DNA of 64,000 nucleotides from Faecalispora jeddahensis (GCF_000577335.1 NZ_CBYL010000014.1:1-64000); one strand, 5' to 3'. Positions 43,645-53,310 are shown, numbered from the stretch's first letter. A program made the numbers and translations. The notes: generated by a model not told the origin, from the letters alone.

Positions 43645-44826
43645 TTACTTCAGTGCCGCTTCCGGCTCGGCACTCCCCGCCAGAGCGGCGGCGCGCTGCT
43701 TATTGATCTGGTGAATCCGCCAGGGAGCAAAGATCAAGCCGCCGACGATGAAGGTGGGGATACGAAGGAACGAAATCACCTGGTAGCCTTTTGTGACCAG
43801 AGCGACGATGCCGATCTGCGCCAAAAGCAGCGACAGACCCAGAAGGATGATTCCGAAAATCATGTCCACAATCGCCTGATTGTACTTCTTCTTTGGGTTG
43901 AACCAAGGCCCGAAACGCGCACAGACAGCTACCACATCCGACATGGAAACATAAGCCAGGAACAGGCCGATACTGTAGATCAAGGACAAAATACCGGTGG
44001 AACCAAAACGCTCCACGATCATGTCGTAAATCGGAATCACGCTGTCGCTGATCCCGGGCATGCGGGACAGAACGGCAAGAGAAACGATAAACAGCATAAA
44101 TCCATTGAGGAAGCCGCCGAAAATAGCCATCACCTTGCAGTCGTTTTTGCTAGTGAATTTTCCTGCAATCGCTATGTAAGCACTGCAGAATCCGACCTGC
44201 AGACCGGTATACCACATCATATCACCGATTGCCGATCCCGTTGAAACGTTGAATGTCTCTTTGGTCTGTACGATGTTCACGACACCGCCCCAGTTTTCTT
44301 TGAGCAAAACAAACGCCACGACAAGAATCGCACCGGTCATGATGATTCCAAGAGGCAGGTCGATTTTCGCCATTACGGTCGCGCCGAACATGGAGATCGC
44401 GACGACAATCAGCAGGCACACAAACGTCCCAAGGGTATAATTCATACCTACAGACTGATTCAGGAAGGTTCCCGCGCCGGCCAGTACCGCGCTGCTGTTT
44501 ACCAGAAGGGAGATCAAGACGATCACGTCAAAAACGATCACCATAATTTTTCCGACAGCTTCTTTTTTGGAATACAGCGAGTATGCGACATCTTTATAGC
44601 TGTCAGCTTTAATTAACCGCGAATACTCTCCCATATAGTAAAAAACGAAACCAAGAATAATGAATGGGACTAACGTGGTGACAAGCGATATCCATCCGGA
44701 CCTTGTAAAATATTTTAATAGAGTTAAACCGGAGCAAAATCCCGCCCCGCAATGATTGCCAAACCATGCAAAAGCGGCGCCGAGCGCTACAAACCACTGG
44801 ATTTTGGCCTGATTGGTTTTAATCAT
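43645..44826 (-). CDS. YkvI-like membrane transporter
   Basis: 393 residues from the ATG at 44826 with GAGGAG eight bases upstream. About 10-11 hydrophobic helices. The N-terminal helix 1 motif FAWFGNHCGAGFCSGLTLLK resembles the GAGFASG ligand-site motif of YkvI and related APC/LeuT-fold proteins. The substrate is unknown; amino acids or organic acids are typical of the fold. It is probably monocistronic, with hairpins on its 3' side. Confidence 0.75.
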   Translation of the reverse strand: MIKTNQAKIQWFVALGAAFAWFGNHCGAGFCSGLTLLKYFTRSGWISLVTTLVPFIILGFVFYYMGEYSRLIKADSYKDVAYSLYSKKEAVGKIMVIVFDVIVLISLLVNSSAVLAGAGTFLNQSVGMNYTLGTFVCLLIVVAISMFGATVMAKIDLPLGIIMTGAILVVAFVLLKENWGGVVNIVQTKETFNVSTGSAIGDMMWYTGLQVGFCSAYIAIAGKFTSKNDCKVMAIFGGFLNGFMLFIVSLAVLSRMPGISDSVIPIYDMIVERFGSTGILSLIYSIGLFLAYVSMSDVVAVCARFGPWFNPKKKYNQAIVDMIFGIILLGLSLLLAQIGIVALVTKGYQVISFLRIPTFIVGGLIFAPWRIHQINKQRAAALAGSAEPEAALK

Positions 44827-45260
44827 CTTCACATCTCCTCAATAGTATATTACCTGTATCGACAGGCTTTGAAGGGCTGCTTTTAGCAAAGAAACACACT
44901 CTTTTTTACCTCATATTTTCTTCAGCGGATGGCTTCCGAATTCCTCCCCCTTTCCTGATTGTCCCTGGGGTCGTTTCGCCGTGTCCTACCTAAGCTGTTT
45001 TATAGATTGTCCCTGTATTGTATTTTAGATTCCATTGCCGGCCGGTCTTTTCTTTTTTCCTCCGCAGTCGGGAAAGAAAAGATTCAGACTGTTTTAACTG
45101 AAAGGAGACTGATAGGCAGCCGGATCGGTTAACGCTGTCCATCCCAAGCATGGCCGTTTTCGCCCTTGCGATAAGGCGGTACCCCTTTTATGTATGACAC
45201 CGTGAACGCTGCGCAGATCGCGGTGCTTTCACCGGAAACGAAACCGGGCGGTTACAGCCC
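44827..45260. other. Gene-free stretch between YkvI-like and 3-hydroxyacyl-CoA dehydrogenase genes
   Basis: About 430 bases with no convincing frame, clear promoter or terminator. It must hold the promoter of the leftward YkvI-like gene and the transcript end of the thiolase operon. Confidence 0.4.
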
Positions 45261-46154
45261 TTATTTTTTGTCGGCCGTGGAATAGTCGTACCAGCCTTTT
45301 CCGGTCTTTCGTCCAAATTCGCCCTTCTGGAACTTTTCTATGACCAGCGGGCTGGGTTTGTCGTATTCGTCGCCGCTTTCGGCATAGCGGTCCCGGCGCA
45401 CATAGTAGTTGACGTCGATGCCGGTCAGGTCCATCAGGCGGAAAGGTCCCATGGGGTACCCCAGCCCCTTTTCACAGGCGGTATCGATATCCTCTACCGA
45501 GGCGATGCCCTTCTCCAGCAGAGAACAGGCCTCATGAGTTACCGCTGCGTTGATGCGGTTGGCTACAAAGCCGGAAATCTCTTTGTTGATCACGATGGGA
45601 GCTTTTCCGGTGTTAACGGCAAAGGCTTTGACGGTCTCGATAACCTCCGGTGCGGTGTGCGGGCCGCGAACCAGTTCTACAAGCTGCATCACCAAAGCTG
45701 GGTTGAAGTAATGGATATTCAGCAGCCGCTGGGGGTTCTGAGTGACGTCGGCCAGCTTGGAGCTGACGAGATTGGAGCTGTTGGTTCCCAGGATCGTGTC
45801 CGGCTTGCACAGCTTGCTGATCCGCCCGAACAGTTCCCGCTTGATTTCCAAATCTTCGATAATGGCCTCAATGACAATATCCGCCTGGGCAGCCGCCTCG
45901 TCCACATCCTGGGAGAAGGATAGGCTGGCCGAAATCTGGTCGGCCTCAGACTGCGTAATGCGGCCCTTGGCCACGCGGCCCGACAGATAGTCGGCGGCCC
46001 ATTTCTGTGCCTTTTCCACCGCGTTGGGGAACGAGTCGCACAGGATGACCTGATAGCCGCTGGCACGGCCATTGAGAGCGGTGTTCATGGCGATCTGCTG
46101 ACCCATGGCTCCGGCGCCGATCACCACGATGGTTTTGACCTGCTCAATATTCAT
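45261..46154 (-). CDS. 3-hydroxyacyl-CoA dehydrogenase
   Basis: 297 residues from the ATG at 46154 with GAGGTG upstream. The NAD motif is VIGAGAMGQQIA; the catalytic histidine-glutamate region is NIHYFNPALVMQLVELV, followed by KEISGFVANRINAAVTHEA and the C-terminal domain GLGYPMGPFRLMDLTG and GRKTGKGWYDY. It oxidises 3-hydroxyacyl-CoA to 3-oxoacyl-CoA with NAD. It is downstream of the thiolase gene in the sigma-54-controlled leftward operon, and would feed thiolase in the oxidative direction. Confidence 0.92.
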   Translation of the reverse strand: MNIEQVKTIVVIGAGAMGQQIAMNTALNGRASGYQVILCDSFPNAVEKAQKWAADYLSGRVAKGRITQSEADQISASLSFSQDVDEAAAQADIVIEAIIEDLEIKRELFGRISKLCKPDTILGTNSSNLVSSKLADVTQNPQRLLNIHYFNPALVMQLVELVRGPHTAPEVIETVKAFAVNTGKAPIVINKEISGFVANRINAAVTHEACSLLEKGIASVEDIDTACEKGLGYPMGPFRLMDLTGIDVNYYVRRDRYAESGDEYDKPSPLVIEKFQKGEFGRKTGKGWYDYSTADKK

Positions 46155-46195
46155 TTGACACACCTCATTTTAATATAGAAATTGCGAGATTGGAA

Positions 46196-47389
46196 TCACA
46201 GCTTTTCAATCATCGTGGCCATGGACTGACCGCCGCCGATGCATAGGGTGGCCAATCCGTACCGGCCGCCGGTACGCATAAGATTATGTAGCAGGGTGAC
46301 GATCAGGCGGGTGCCGGTGCTGCCCAGGGGATGGCCCAGGGCGATGGCTCCGCCATTGATGTTGACCTTTTCCGGATCCAGACCCAGGTCCCGCATACAG
46401 GCCACCGCCTGGGAAGCAAAGGCTTCGTTCAGCTCTACCAGGTCCATTTGCTCCACGGTCATCCCGGTGCGCTCCATGATTTTGCGGGTAGCGTACACCG
46501 GGCCATAGCCCATAATGGCCGGGTCCAGGGCGGCTCTGGTAATACCCACGATTCGAGCCAGGGGCCTGAGTCCCGACTCTTTCATTTTGCGCTCGGACAT
46601 CAGAACCAGGGCGGAGGCGCCGTCATTCAGGCCGCAGGAGTTGCCCGCGGTTACGGTTCCGTCCGGCTTGACGATGGGCCTGAGGGCGGCCAGAACCTCC
46701 ATGGTGGTGCTGGGGCGGGGGAACTCGTCGGTGTCAAACACAAAGTTTTTCTTTTTTTCTTTCACCTCCACAGGAAGAATTTCCTCTTTGAAATAGCCCG
46801 CGGCAATGGCGGCCGCCGCCCGGCGCTGGCTCTCGGCGGCAAATCTGTCCTGCTCTTCCCGGGTGATGTGGAAGCGCTCGGCCACATTTTCCGCTGTTCT
46901 GGGCATGCTCAGAGCGGTACCGTAAATGGATGCGGGCTGGGCTGTGGTACCCGCCTCTATATTGGAATCCACCAGCGTCAGGGGGCCGTCTCCCCAGCGC
47001 TCGTGGCGCAGGTAGTGGGGCGCACGGCTCATATTTTCGGTGCCGCCGGCCACGATGACGTCGGCCTCGCCGCACCAGATTTCCTGACAGCCGCTGAACA
47101 GGGCCTGCATGGCAGAGGCGCACAGGCGATTCACGGTAAAGCCGGGCACGTTCTCGGGCAGACCAGCCTCCAGTGCGGCGCACCGGGCGATGTTGGAGGC
47201 CTCGGTGCTCTGCCGCACTTCACCTAAAATGACCTCATCTATCCATTCCTTGTTTACACCGGCGCGCCGTACCGCTTCCTGAATGACCAGTGCGCCCATG
47301 GTATGGGCCGGTACGCTTTTCAGCGTACCGCCGTATTTTCCCACGGCGGTACGGACGGCGCCCATGATATAAACGTTTTCCATTTCCAT
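46196..47389 (-). CDS. Acetyl-CoA acyltransferase (thiolase)
   Basis: 397 residues from the ATG at 47389. The nucleophilic cysteine lies in [18 protein letters not shown]. Other motifs are [44 protein letters not shown] and the second catalytic cysteine in [11 protein letters not shown]. It cleaves 3-oxoacyl-CoA with CoA to acetyl-CoA and a shortened acyl-CoA, or runs in reverse. First gene of the leftward operon; a sigma-54 promoter lies 78 bases upstream. Confidence 0.93.
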   Translation of the reverse strand: MEMENVYIMGAVRTAVGKYGGTLKSVPAHTMGALVIQEAVRRAGVNKEWIDEVILGEVRQSTEASNIARCAALEAGLPENVPGFTVNRLCASAMQALFSGCQEIWCGEADVIVAGGTENMSRAPHYLRHERWGDGPLTLVDSNIEAGTTAQPASIYGTALSMPRTAENVAERFHITREEQDRFAAESQRRAAAAIAAGYFKEEILPVEVKEKKKNFVFDTDEFPRPSTTMEVLAALRPIVKPDGTVTAGNSCGLNDGASALVLMSERKMKESGLRPLARIVGITRAALDPAIMGYGPVYATRKIMERTGMTVEQMDLVELNEAFASQAVACMRDLGLDPEKVNINGGAIALGHPLGSTGTRLIVTLLHNLMRTGGRYGLATLCIGGGQSMATMIEKL

Positions 47390-47466
47390 CAAGAGATTCC
47401 CCTTTCACAAAGTCCTGCCGCAGTACGGCGGGATTCATTGATACACAGTTTCTATCAACGTGATAA

Positions 47467-47482
47467 AGCAATCTCTGTGCCA
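47467..47482 (-). promoter_or_regulatory. Sigma-54 promoter of the thiolase operon
   Basis: Read on the minus strand: TGGCAC-AGAGA-TTGCT, matching the sigma-54 consensus at every defined position. It faces left toward the thiolase gene and mirrors the rightward promoter at 47916-47931. Confidence 0.88.
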
Positions 47483-47666
47483 ATTCATTTTTGCACCAAG
47501 GAAAATAAATAAAAGGAATCCGGGAACCTCCGTGCTTTTTGTTTGGAATTCCGATGTTTTCTGGACGCGGGCCAACTTTTTCGCACCGAATTCCATCCAT
47601 CAAAAAGTTTTTCGCTGTTGTGCTGAAACCGATCACCGCATCGATCTATAGGGTAATTCCTTTGTG

Positions 47667-47719
47667 AAATGCACATATCATTGTGCATTTGCACTTATTG
47701 TGCAATTTTATTGCACAAT
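47667..47719. promoter_or_regulatory. Tandem palindromes, probable sigma-54 activator binding sites
   Basis: Two dyads: AAATGCACA-N6-TGTGCATTT (47667-47690) and ATTGTGCAA-N5-TTGCACAAT (47697-47719), sharing TGCACA/TGTGCA half-sites. Their centre is about 225 bp from the -12 element of the leftward promoter and about 240 bp from that of the rightward promoter, a normal distance for enhancer sites. The activator encoded at 53423-54871 is the likely ligand. Confidence 0.75.
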
Positions 47720-47915
47720 TTTTTATTTATCTTTATATTAGGAAGGCATTCACCTGCGAGTTAAAATCCGAAAGAGTTTGTGGGCATAGCCATTTCCGTC
47801 CAGATTTTTAAAATCGAATAAAATATGTGCCTCCCAAGCCGGGTCGGCCTGCCGGAACTTTTCCGGTGGCCCCCGGCCTTTTTATGCAGAAAATTTTAAA
47901 ACAGGATGAATCACT

Positions 47916-47931
47916 TGGCACGCTTATTGCT
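47916..47931 (+). promoter_or_regulatory. Sigma-54 promoter of the 2-hydroxyacyl-CoA dehydratase operon
   Basis: TGGCAC-GCTTA-TTGCT, a full match to the -24/-12 consensus, 71 bases before the crotonase start at 48002. Confidence 0.9.
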
Positions 47932-48001
47932 GATTTACCCTGGGTAGAAGCACATAGAGGGTCTGCCTCTGCTGAATCAATGGAAAGGAGATTGGAAGAC
48001 A

Positions 48002-48790
48002 GTGGGGATGAAATTTGAAAATATTCTCTACGAAATCCGGGACGGCATCTTATATCTGACGCTGAATCGCCCGGAGGTTCGCAATGCCCTTACCCCAGAA
48101 ATGTGGGGGGATATCAGCGCTGCTGTTCAATGCGCCCGGGAGGATGACCAGATCAGAGTGGTGATTGTCACCGGAGCAGGAGAGAAGGCTTTGGCCAGCG
48201 GCGCGGATATCCGCGAAATCCATGACCGGGATTATTTGAAAATGCTGCTGGGCACGGCGCCGGCGGCTCTGAAAAACCTGGAGGATCTGTATAAGCCTGT
48301 CATCTGCGCCATTAACGGCTACGCTCTGGGGGGCGGCTGCGAACTGGCCATGGCCTGCGACATCCGGATCGCGACCAGGCGCTCCAGACTGGGGCAGCCA
48401 GAGGTTGGCCTGAGCATCATCCCCGGCGCGGGCGGAACCCAGAGGCTGAGCCGGCTGGTGGGGTTAGGCAAGGCCAGGGAGCTGATCTATACCGGAAAAA
48501 TCATCACCGCGGAGGAGGCCGAGGCCATCGGCCTGGTCAACCAGGTGACCGAGGACGACCGGGATGCCCTGATAACCGCGGCGGAGGAAATGGCACGCCA
48601 GATCATGGCCAAAGGGCCGGTGGCGATCACGATGGCGAAAATGGCCATCAATCTGGGCTATGAGACCGACATCAACACCGGCCTGATGATTGAGCGCCTT
48701 GCTCAGACCATCGCGTTCAGCACCGAGGACAGAAAAGAAGGGACCGCCGCTTTTCTGGAGAAGCGTCCCGCCCAGTTCAAAGGGCGCTGA
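48002..48790 (+). CDS. Enoyl-CoA hydratase (crotonase family)
   Basis: 262 residues. Motifs: NRPEVRNALTPEMWGDI, ALASGADIREIHD, INGYALGGGCELAMACD with the oxyanion hole, and the active-site glutamates in LGQPEVGLSIIPGAGGTQRL. The GTG at 48002 or the ATG at 48008 may be the start; GGAAGACA lies before the GTG. First gene of the rightward sigma-54 operon. It would hydrate the enoyl-CoA made by the dehydratase of the same operon to the 3-hydroxyacyl-CoA used by the divergent operon. Confidence 0.92.
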   Translation: MGMKFENILYEIRDGILYLTLNRPEVRNALTPEMWGDISAAVQCAREDDQIRVVIVTGAGEKALASGADIREIHDRDYLKMLLGTAPAALKNLEDLYKPVICAINGYALGGGCELAMACDIRIATRRSRLGQPEVGLSIIPGAGGTQRLSRLVGLGKARELIYTGKIITAEEAEAIGLVNQVTEDDRDALITAAEEMARQIMAKGPVAITMAKMAINLGYETDINTGLMIERLAQTIAFSTEDRKEGTAAFLEKRPAQFKGR

Positions 48791-48873
48791 ACCGCCGGAA
48801 TATCAAAGGCACCGGTACGCTGGTTGCGCCGGTGCCAGAATCAAGCAGCAAAAATTTAGGGAGGAATTTTCAT

Positions 48874-50076
48874 ATGAAACCAATGGAAAACATTCGTGTG
48901 GTAGAGCTGTCCACCATGCTGGCCGGCCCGATGACCGCCCGGATTCTGGCCGAATGGGGCGCCGATGTCGTCAAGGTGGAATCGGTCAACGGCGACGCGT
49001 GGCGCAAGCAGGCGGGCACTACGCTCTCCCCCTGCACGAAAGATGCAAACCCCAACTTTGATGTGCAGAACATGAACAAGCGCTTCGTCTGCCTGAACCT
49101 GAGGACAGAGGCAGGACGCGACGCCATGATGAAGCTCTTGTCCGGGGCGGACATCTTTATCACCAACTACCGCGTTCAGGCACTGGAACCCATGGGACTT
49201 ACTTACGAGCAGCTCAAGGAGACATTTCCCCGCCTGATCCATGCTTCCGTTTTGGGCTACGGCAGCGAAGGCCCGGAGAGTTCACGCCCCGGGTACGATT
49301 ACACCGTGTTCTTTGCCAGAACCGGCCTAATGGCCGACCTTGCCCCGGCCGGCGGCCCGCCCCTGATCCCTGTGGGGGGAATTGGCGACCACAGCGTGGC
49401 CGTCGCCTTGTCTGGGGGCATCGCCGCCGCGCTTTATAAGCGATCTGTTACGGGGGAGGGGGATAAGGTGGATGTCTCCCTGCTGCAGGCCGGCACCTTT
49501 ATCAACTGCACGGGCATTTTAAACGGCTTTAACGGGCGCAAACTGCCCCGGGACCGTTATGACTGCGGACACGCCGGCAGCAATACCTACCAGGGCTCCG
49601 ACGGGGAATGGTTTTACCTTGCCATCATCGATTACCGGCGCTTCCCGGAATTCTGCCAGGTGATCGGCATGCCCGAGATTGCCGCAGACCCCAGATTCTC
49701 CACCTCAGATGTGTATTACGAGAACAGAGGCGAGCTGACCAAAATTTTGGACAAAAAATTTGCGGAACAGCCAGTTTCTTACTGGCATGAGCTGCTCGAC
49801 GCCCACGATCTCCCCCATGAGGTTTTGCATCACTTTAAGGACGTTCCCTATGATCCGCAGGTGCAGGCGAACCATTACACCTATTTCCACGAATACTCGG
49901 ATGGAACCAAGACCGTGTTCTCCAATGGCCCGGTCCACTTCGGGTCGATCGATCCGTCCGCGATCCCCTGCCGCATCTCCGGCTCCATCGGACGGGATAC
50001 GGACGAGGTTCTGAGAGAGATCGGCTATACGGATGAGCAAATCCATGCTATGCACCAGTCCGAAGAAATCAAATAA
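48874..50076 (+). CDS. CaiB/BaiF family III CoA-transferase (FldA/HadA type)
   Basis: 400 residues from the ATG at 48874 with GGGAGGAA upstream. Family III features: VVELSTMLAGPMTARILAEW at the N-terminus, VKVESVNGDAWR, the FITNYR segment, and the probable catalytic aspartate in GGIGDHSVAVALSGGIAAAL. In FldAIBC and HadAIBC systems the first gene is such a transferase, loading CoA on phenyllactate or 2-hydroxyisocaproate. The order here (transferase, activator, dehydratase subunits) is the same. Confidence 0.9.
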   Translation: MKPMENIRVVELSTMLAGPMTARILAEWGADVVKVESVNGDAWRKQAGTTLSPCTKDANPNFDVQNMNKRFVCLNLRTEAGRDAMMKLLSGADIFITNYRVQALEPMGLTYEQLKETFPRLIHASVLGYGSEGPESSRPGYDYTVFFARTGLMADLAPAGGPPLIPVGGIGDHSVAVALSGGIAAALYKRSVTGEGDKVDVSLLQAGTFINCTGILNGFNGRKLPRDRYDCGHAGSNTYQGSDGEWFYLAIIDYRRFPEFCQVIGMPEIAADPRFSTSDVYYENRGELTKILDKKFAEQPVSYWHELLDAHDLPHEVLHHFKDVPYDPQVQANHYTYFHEYSDGTKTVFSNGPVHFGSIDPSAIPCRISGSIGRDTDEVLREIGYTDEQIHAMHQSEEIK

Positions 50077-50101
50077 CTGCCAGAAAGGAGGTTCGGCGCC
50101 T

Positions 50102-50899
50102 ATGTATACACTGGGAATCGATATCGGTTCTACCTCCAGTAAGGCGGTCATTCTGCAGGATGGTGCTGTGCTTGCCGCTCACGTGGTAGAGCCGCTGGGC
50201 ACCGGTACGGTAGGCCCTGAGCGCGCTCTGAAAAAGGTGTTTGAGCTGTGCGGCCTTTCGCAGCAGGACATCAACTATACGGTAGTGACAGGTTACGGCC
50301 GGATGAACTGCGACTATGCCGACGAGCAGATCAGCGAGTTGAGCTGCCACGCAAAAGGAATTCACTTTCTGCTGCCCACTGTACATACCGTCATCGACAT
50401 TGGCGGTCAGGACGCCAAGGCGCTGAGCATCACGGATAAGGGCCAGCTCACTGCATTTCAGATGAACGACAAGTGTGCGGCGGGCACGGGGCGTTTCCTT
50501 GACGTAATGGCTCGGGTTTTGAACGTAGAGATCAGCGAACTGGGGCCTCTGTCCCAAAAATCCAGCCATCCGGTCGGCATCAGCAATACCTGTACGGTTT
50601 TCGCTGAATCGGAGGTGATCTCGCAGTTGTCTTCCAATGTCCCCATCGAAGATATTGCGGCGGGGATTCACAGCTCGGTGGCCAAGCGCGTAGCCGGCAT
50701 GTCGCTGCGCCTGGATCGGACTCCCGATGTAGCCATGAGCGGAGGGGTCGCCCTGAACATTGGCGTGGTTCATGCCATGGAGCAGGAGATGGGATGCCAT
50801 ATCCTGGTCGATCCGCTGTGCCAGTCGGCAGGCGCCATTGGCGCTGCAGTTCTGGCATGGGAAAAGCGAAGAAAAGGAGAAGTTGATGATCATGAGTGA
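50102..50899 (+). CDS. 2-hydroxyacyl-CoA dehydratase activator (HadI/FldI/HgdC type)
   Basis: 265 residues from the ATG at 50102 with AAAGGAGG upstream. ASKHA ATPase motifs: LGIDIGSTSSKAVILQDG, TVIDIGGQDAKAL and SGGVALNIGVV. The two cysteines that bind the bridging 4Fe-4S cluster of the homodimer are C125 (NDKCAAGTG) and C164 (ISNTCTVFAESEVIS), as in HgdC. It injects one high-energy electron into the dehydratase at the cost of ATP. A single activator gene points to a 2-hydroxyacyl-CoA dehydratase and away from a four-subunit benzoyl-CoA reductase. Confidence 0.93.
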   Translation: MYTLGIDIGSTSSKAVILQDGAVLAAHVVEPLGTGTVGPERALKKVFELCGLSQQDINYTVVTGYGRMNCDYADEQISELSCHAKGIHFLLPTVHTVIDIGGQDAKALSITDKGQLTAFQMNDKCAAGTGRFLDVMARVLNVEISELGPLSQKSSHPVGISNTCTVFAESEVISQLSSNVPIEDIAAGIHSSVAKRVAGMSLRLDRTPDVAMSGGVALNIGVVHAMEQEMGCHILVDPLCQSAGAIGAAVLAWEKRRKGEVDDHE

Positions 50900-52190
50900 A
50901 CAGACAACCGCGGCGGAAACCGCCGCTGCAGCACCGGCGCCCAAGCCCAAGCGCCCAAAACCCAAGTCAATGATTCTGCTGGGCGAGCAGACCCAAACAT
51001 TGTTTGACAATGCCCAGCTTGCTAAAGAGCGAGGCGAAAAAGTGGGGTGGTCCGCCTCGATCTTCCCCCAGGAGATCGCGGAGACACTGGGCCTGAACGT
51101 ACTTTATCCGGAAAACCACGCCGCCGGCATCGCGGCCCGTCATCAGGCGGACCCTTTCCTGCAGGAGTGTGAAGGGCCTTTGGGCTACTCCAACGACCTG
51201 TGCGCATACGCCAAGCTGAACCTGGCGTATGCTGCCGTCCTGAACGGCGAAAGCGTAGTGGAGCTGCCCGACGGGGGCAAAATGGTCAAACCCGACTTCC
51301 TGCTGCTGACCAACAACATCTGCAATCAGCTGACCAAGTGGTACGAGAATCTGGCCAGACAAATGGACATTCCCATCTTCTTCATCGACACCTGTTACAA
51401 CCCCTACGATTATGTGACGGAGAGCCGGGTACGTTATGTCCGCGCGCAGATCGATCAGCTGATTCAGGACCTGTGCGCCTTTACCGGAAAGTCCTGGGAT
51501 GAGGAGCGGTTCCAGAGGGTGATGCAGATTTCCCAGCGCAACAGCTATCTGTGGGAGCGGGCCAATGACCTGCTCGACCGCAAGCCCTCCCCCCTGAGCG
51601 GATTCGAGCTGTTCAACTATATGTCCGCAATGGTGTGCAACCGGGGCAAGGAATCCTCTACCGCCGTTCTGGAGCAACTCAACGCCGAGATCGAGCAGCA
51701 TATTGCCGAGGGAACCTCCACCTTCCCGGTGGAGGAACAGTTCCGGGTCTCATGGGACGGTATTGCCTGCTGGCCCTATCTCAGCCACAATCTGCGCACG
51801 CTCAAAAAGTACGGCATCAACATGGTTGCCTCCAGCTATGGAAAGGCATGGGCGATCGAATATGAGGACCTGGACGGCATGGCCCGGGCCTACTGCTTCG
51901 CCTCTACCAACGGCGACAATGCCACCACCATGATCTCACGGCGGCTGGAGGCCCTGCAGAAGTTTGGCTGCGAGGGTACCATTTACCACGTCAACCGCAG
52001 CTGCAAGGTGATGGACTGTCAGATGATGGAGGTACAGCGCCAGCTCTCTCAGCTGGCGGGAGTGCCCTTTACCTCGTTCGACGGCGACCAGGCGGACTAC
52101 CGCAACTACAGTGAAGCCCAGTTTGAAACCCGCATCCAGGGGCTGGTAGAAGTCATGGAGCAAAATAAGGAGGCGAAGCGCAATGACTGA
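50886..52190 (+). CDS. 2-hydroxyacyl-CoA dehydratase, alpha subunit type
   Basis: 434 residues from the ATG at 50886 (GGAGAAG upstream), overlapping the activator gene by 14 bases. Residues 1-28 are an unusual Ala/Pro/Lys-rich stretch (TTAAETAAAAPAPKPKRPK). The HgdB/FldB-type fold follows, with cysteines in LGYSNDLCAYAKL, TNNICNQLTKW and IDTCYNPYDY that fit iron-sulfur binding. It forms the heterodimer with the next gene product and eliminates water from 2-hydroxyacyl-CoA through a ketyl radical. Confidence 0.9.
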   Translation: MIMSEQTTAAETAAAAPAPKPKRPKPKSMILLGEQTQTLFDNAQLAKERGEKVGWSASIFPQEIAETLGLNVLYPENHAAGIAARHQADPFLQECEGPLGYSNDLCAYAKLNLAYAAVLNGESVVELPDGGKMVKPDFLLLTNNICNQLTKWYENLARQMDIPIFFIDTCYNPYDYVTESRVRYVRAQIDQLIQDLCAFTGKSWDEERFQRVMQISQRNSYLWERANDLLDRKPSPLSGFELFNYMSAMVCNRGKESSTAVLEQLNAEIEQHIAEGTSTFPVEEQFRVSWDGIACWPYLSHNLRTLKKYGINMVASSYGKAWAIEYEDLDGMARAYCFASTNGDNATTMISRRLEALQKFGCEGTIYHVNRSCKVMDCQMMEVQRQLSQLAGVPFTSFDGDQADYRNYSEAQFETRIQGLVEVMEQNKEAKRND

Positions 52191-53310
52191 TCTGAATCAA
52201 AACCTTTCTATACTGCAGCAGGCCTGCGCCAATCCTCGCGGCCGACTGGAGCACTATCTGGAGCAGGGCAAAAAGGTCGTCGGATGCTTTCCTTATTACG
52301 CCCCGGAAGAATTGGTTCACGCCTGCGGAATGATCCCCATGGGGATGTGGGGCGGCCAGACGGAATGGAAGCTTGCCAAAAGGTATCTGCCTGCCTTCGC
52401 TTGTCCCATCATGCAGTCCAATATGGAATTTGGCCTGAGGGGTACATATGAGGGCATGTCCGCCGTCATTATCCCCGCCATCTGCGACACGCTGCGCTGC
52501 ATGACCCAGAACTGGCGCTTCGGCGTGCCCTCCATTCCCATGATCCCCATTGTCCAGCCCCAGAACCGCACTTCTCCCGCCAGCGTGGATTACCTGATCA
52601 GCGAGTTTGAGACTGTGCTGGCCATGCTGTACACCATCACTGGCAGGATGATGAACGAAGCCGCCCTCGGCCGTACCATCCAGATTTACAATGAGCACAA
52701 CGCCGTCATGCGGGAGTTTTCCGCTGTGGCCGCGGAGCACCTGGATGTGATCACTCCCAAGGTTCGCCACGCGGTGATGAAAAGCGCTTCTTTCTATGAG
52801 AAACAGGAGCATACCGCGATTGTCCGCGAGATTGTGGATGCGCTCAAGCAGCGTCCGGTCTATTCCTACCCCGGCAAAAAGATCATTCTCAGCGGTATAG
52901 CCTGCGAACCGGATGAGCTGCTGGACATTCTGGCCGAAAACCAGTTTGCCGTAGTGGAGGATGACCTGGCTCAGGAGATGCGCCAGTACCGCACCGACAT
53001 TCCGCTCAAAGGGGGCGGCGGCCTGAAGCGGCTGGCCCTGCAGTGGGGCAACCGATGCAGCTGCAGCCTGATCCACACGCTGGGCAAGCCCCGGGGCGGC
53101 ATGATGGTCGATCTGTGCAGAGAGACCGGGGCAGAGGGAGTCATTCTGTGCATGATGAAGTTCTGCGATCCGGAGGAGTACGACGAGCCCTATCTTGAGG
53201 CGGATCTGCGGCAGGCGGGCATCCCGAGCCTGTCTATCGAGGTGGACCAGCAGAACGGCAGCTTCGAGCAATTGCGTACCCGTTTGCAGACCTTCCGGGA
53301 TATGATGTAG
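52183..53310 (+). CDS. 2-hydroxyacyl-CoA dehydratase, beta subunit type
   Basis: 375 residues, overlapping the alpha gene by eight bases. Family segments: VVGCFPYYAPEELVHACGMI, CDTLRCMTQNWRF, ITGRMMNEAALG, GNRCSC and GVILCMMKFCDPEEYDEPYL, with cysteines placed as in HgdB/FldC. The C-terminal SLSIEVDQQNGSFEQLRTRL is typical. Partner of the alpha subunit. The substrate side chain cannot be deduced by eye. Confidence 0.92.
   Translation: MTDLNQNLSILQQACANPRGRLEHYLEQGKKVVGCFPYYAPEELVHACGMIPMGMWGGQTEWKLAKRYLPAFACPIMQSNMEFGLRGTYEGMSAVIIPAICDTLRCMTQNWRFGVPSIPMIPIVQPQNRTSPASVDYLISEFETVLAMLYTITGRMMNEAALGRTIQIYNEHNAVMREFSAVAAEHLDVITPKVRHAVMKSASFYEKQEHTAIVREIVDALKQRPVYSYPGKKIILSGIACEPDELLDILAENQFAVVEDDLAQEMRQYRTDIPLKGGGGLKRLALQWGNRCSCSLIHTLGKPRGGMMVDLCRETGAEGVILCMMKFCDPEEYDEPYLEADLRQAGIPSLSIEVDQQNGSFEQLRTRLQTFRDMM

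Noticed and set aside
47660-47720. CRISPR-like or tandem repeat array
   Set aside because: The repeated half-sites form two palindromes with different spacers and no regular repeat-spacer pattern; activator binding sites explain them better.
50102-53310. Benzoyl-CoA reductase instead of 2-hydroxyacyl-CoA dehydratase
   Set aside because: Class I benzoyl-CoA reductases need two different ATPase subunits plus two reductase subunits; here there is one activator and a CoA-transferase in Fld/Had order.
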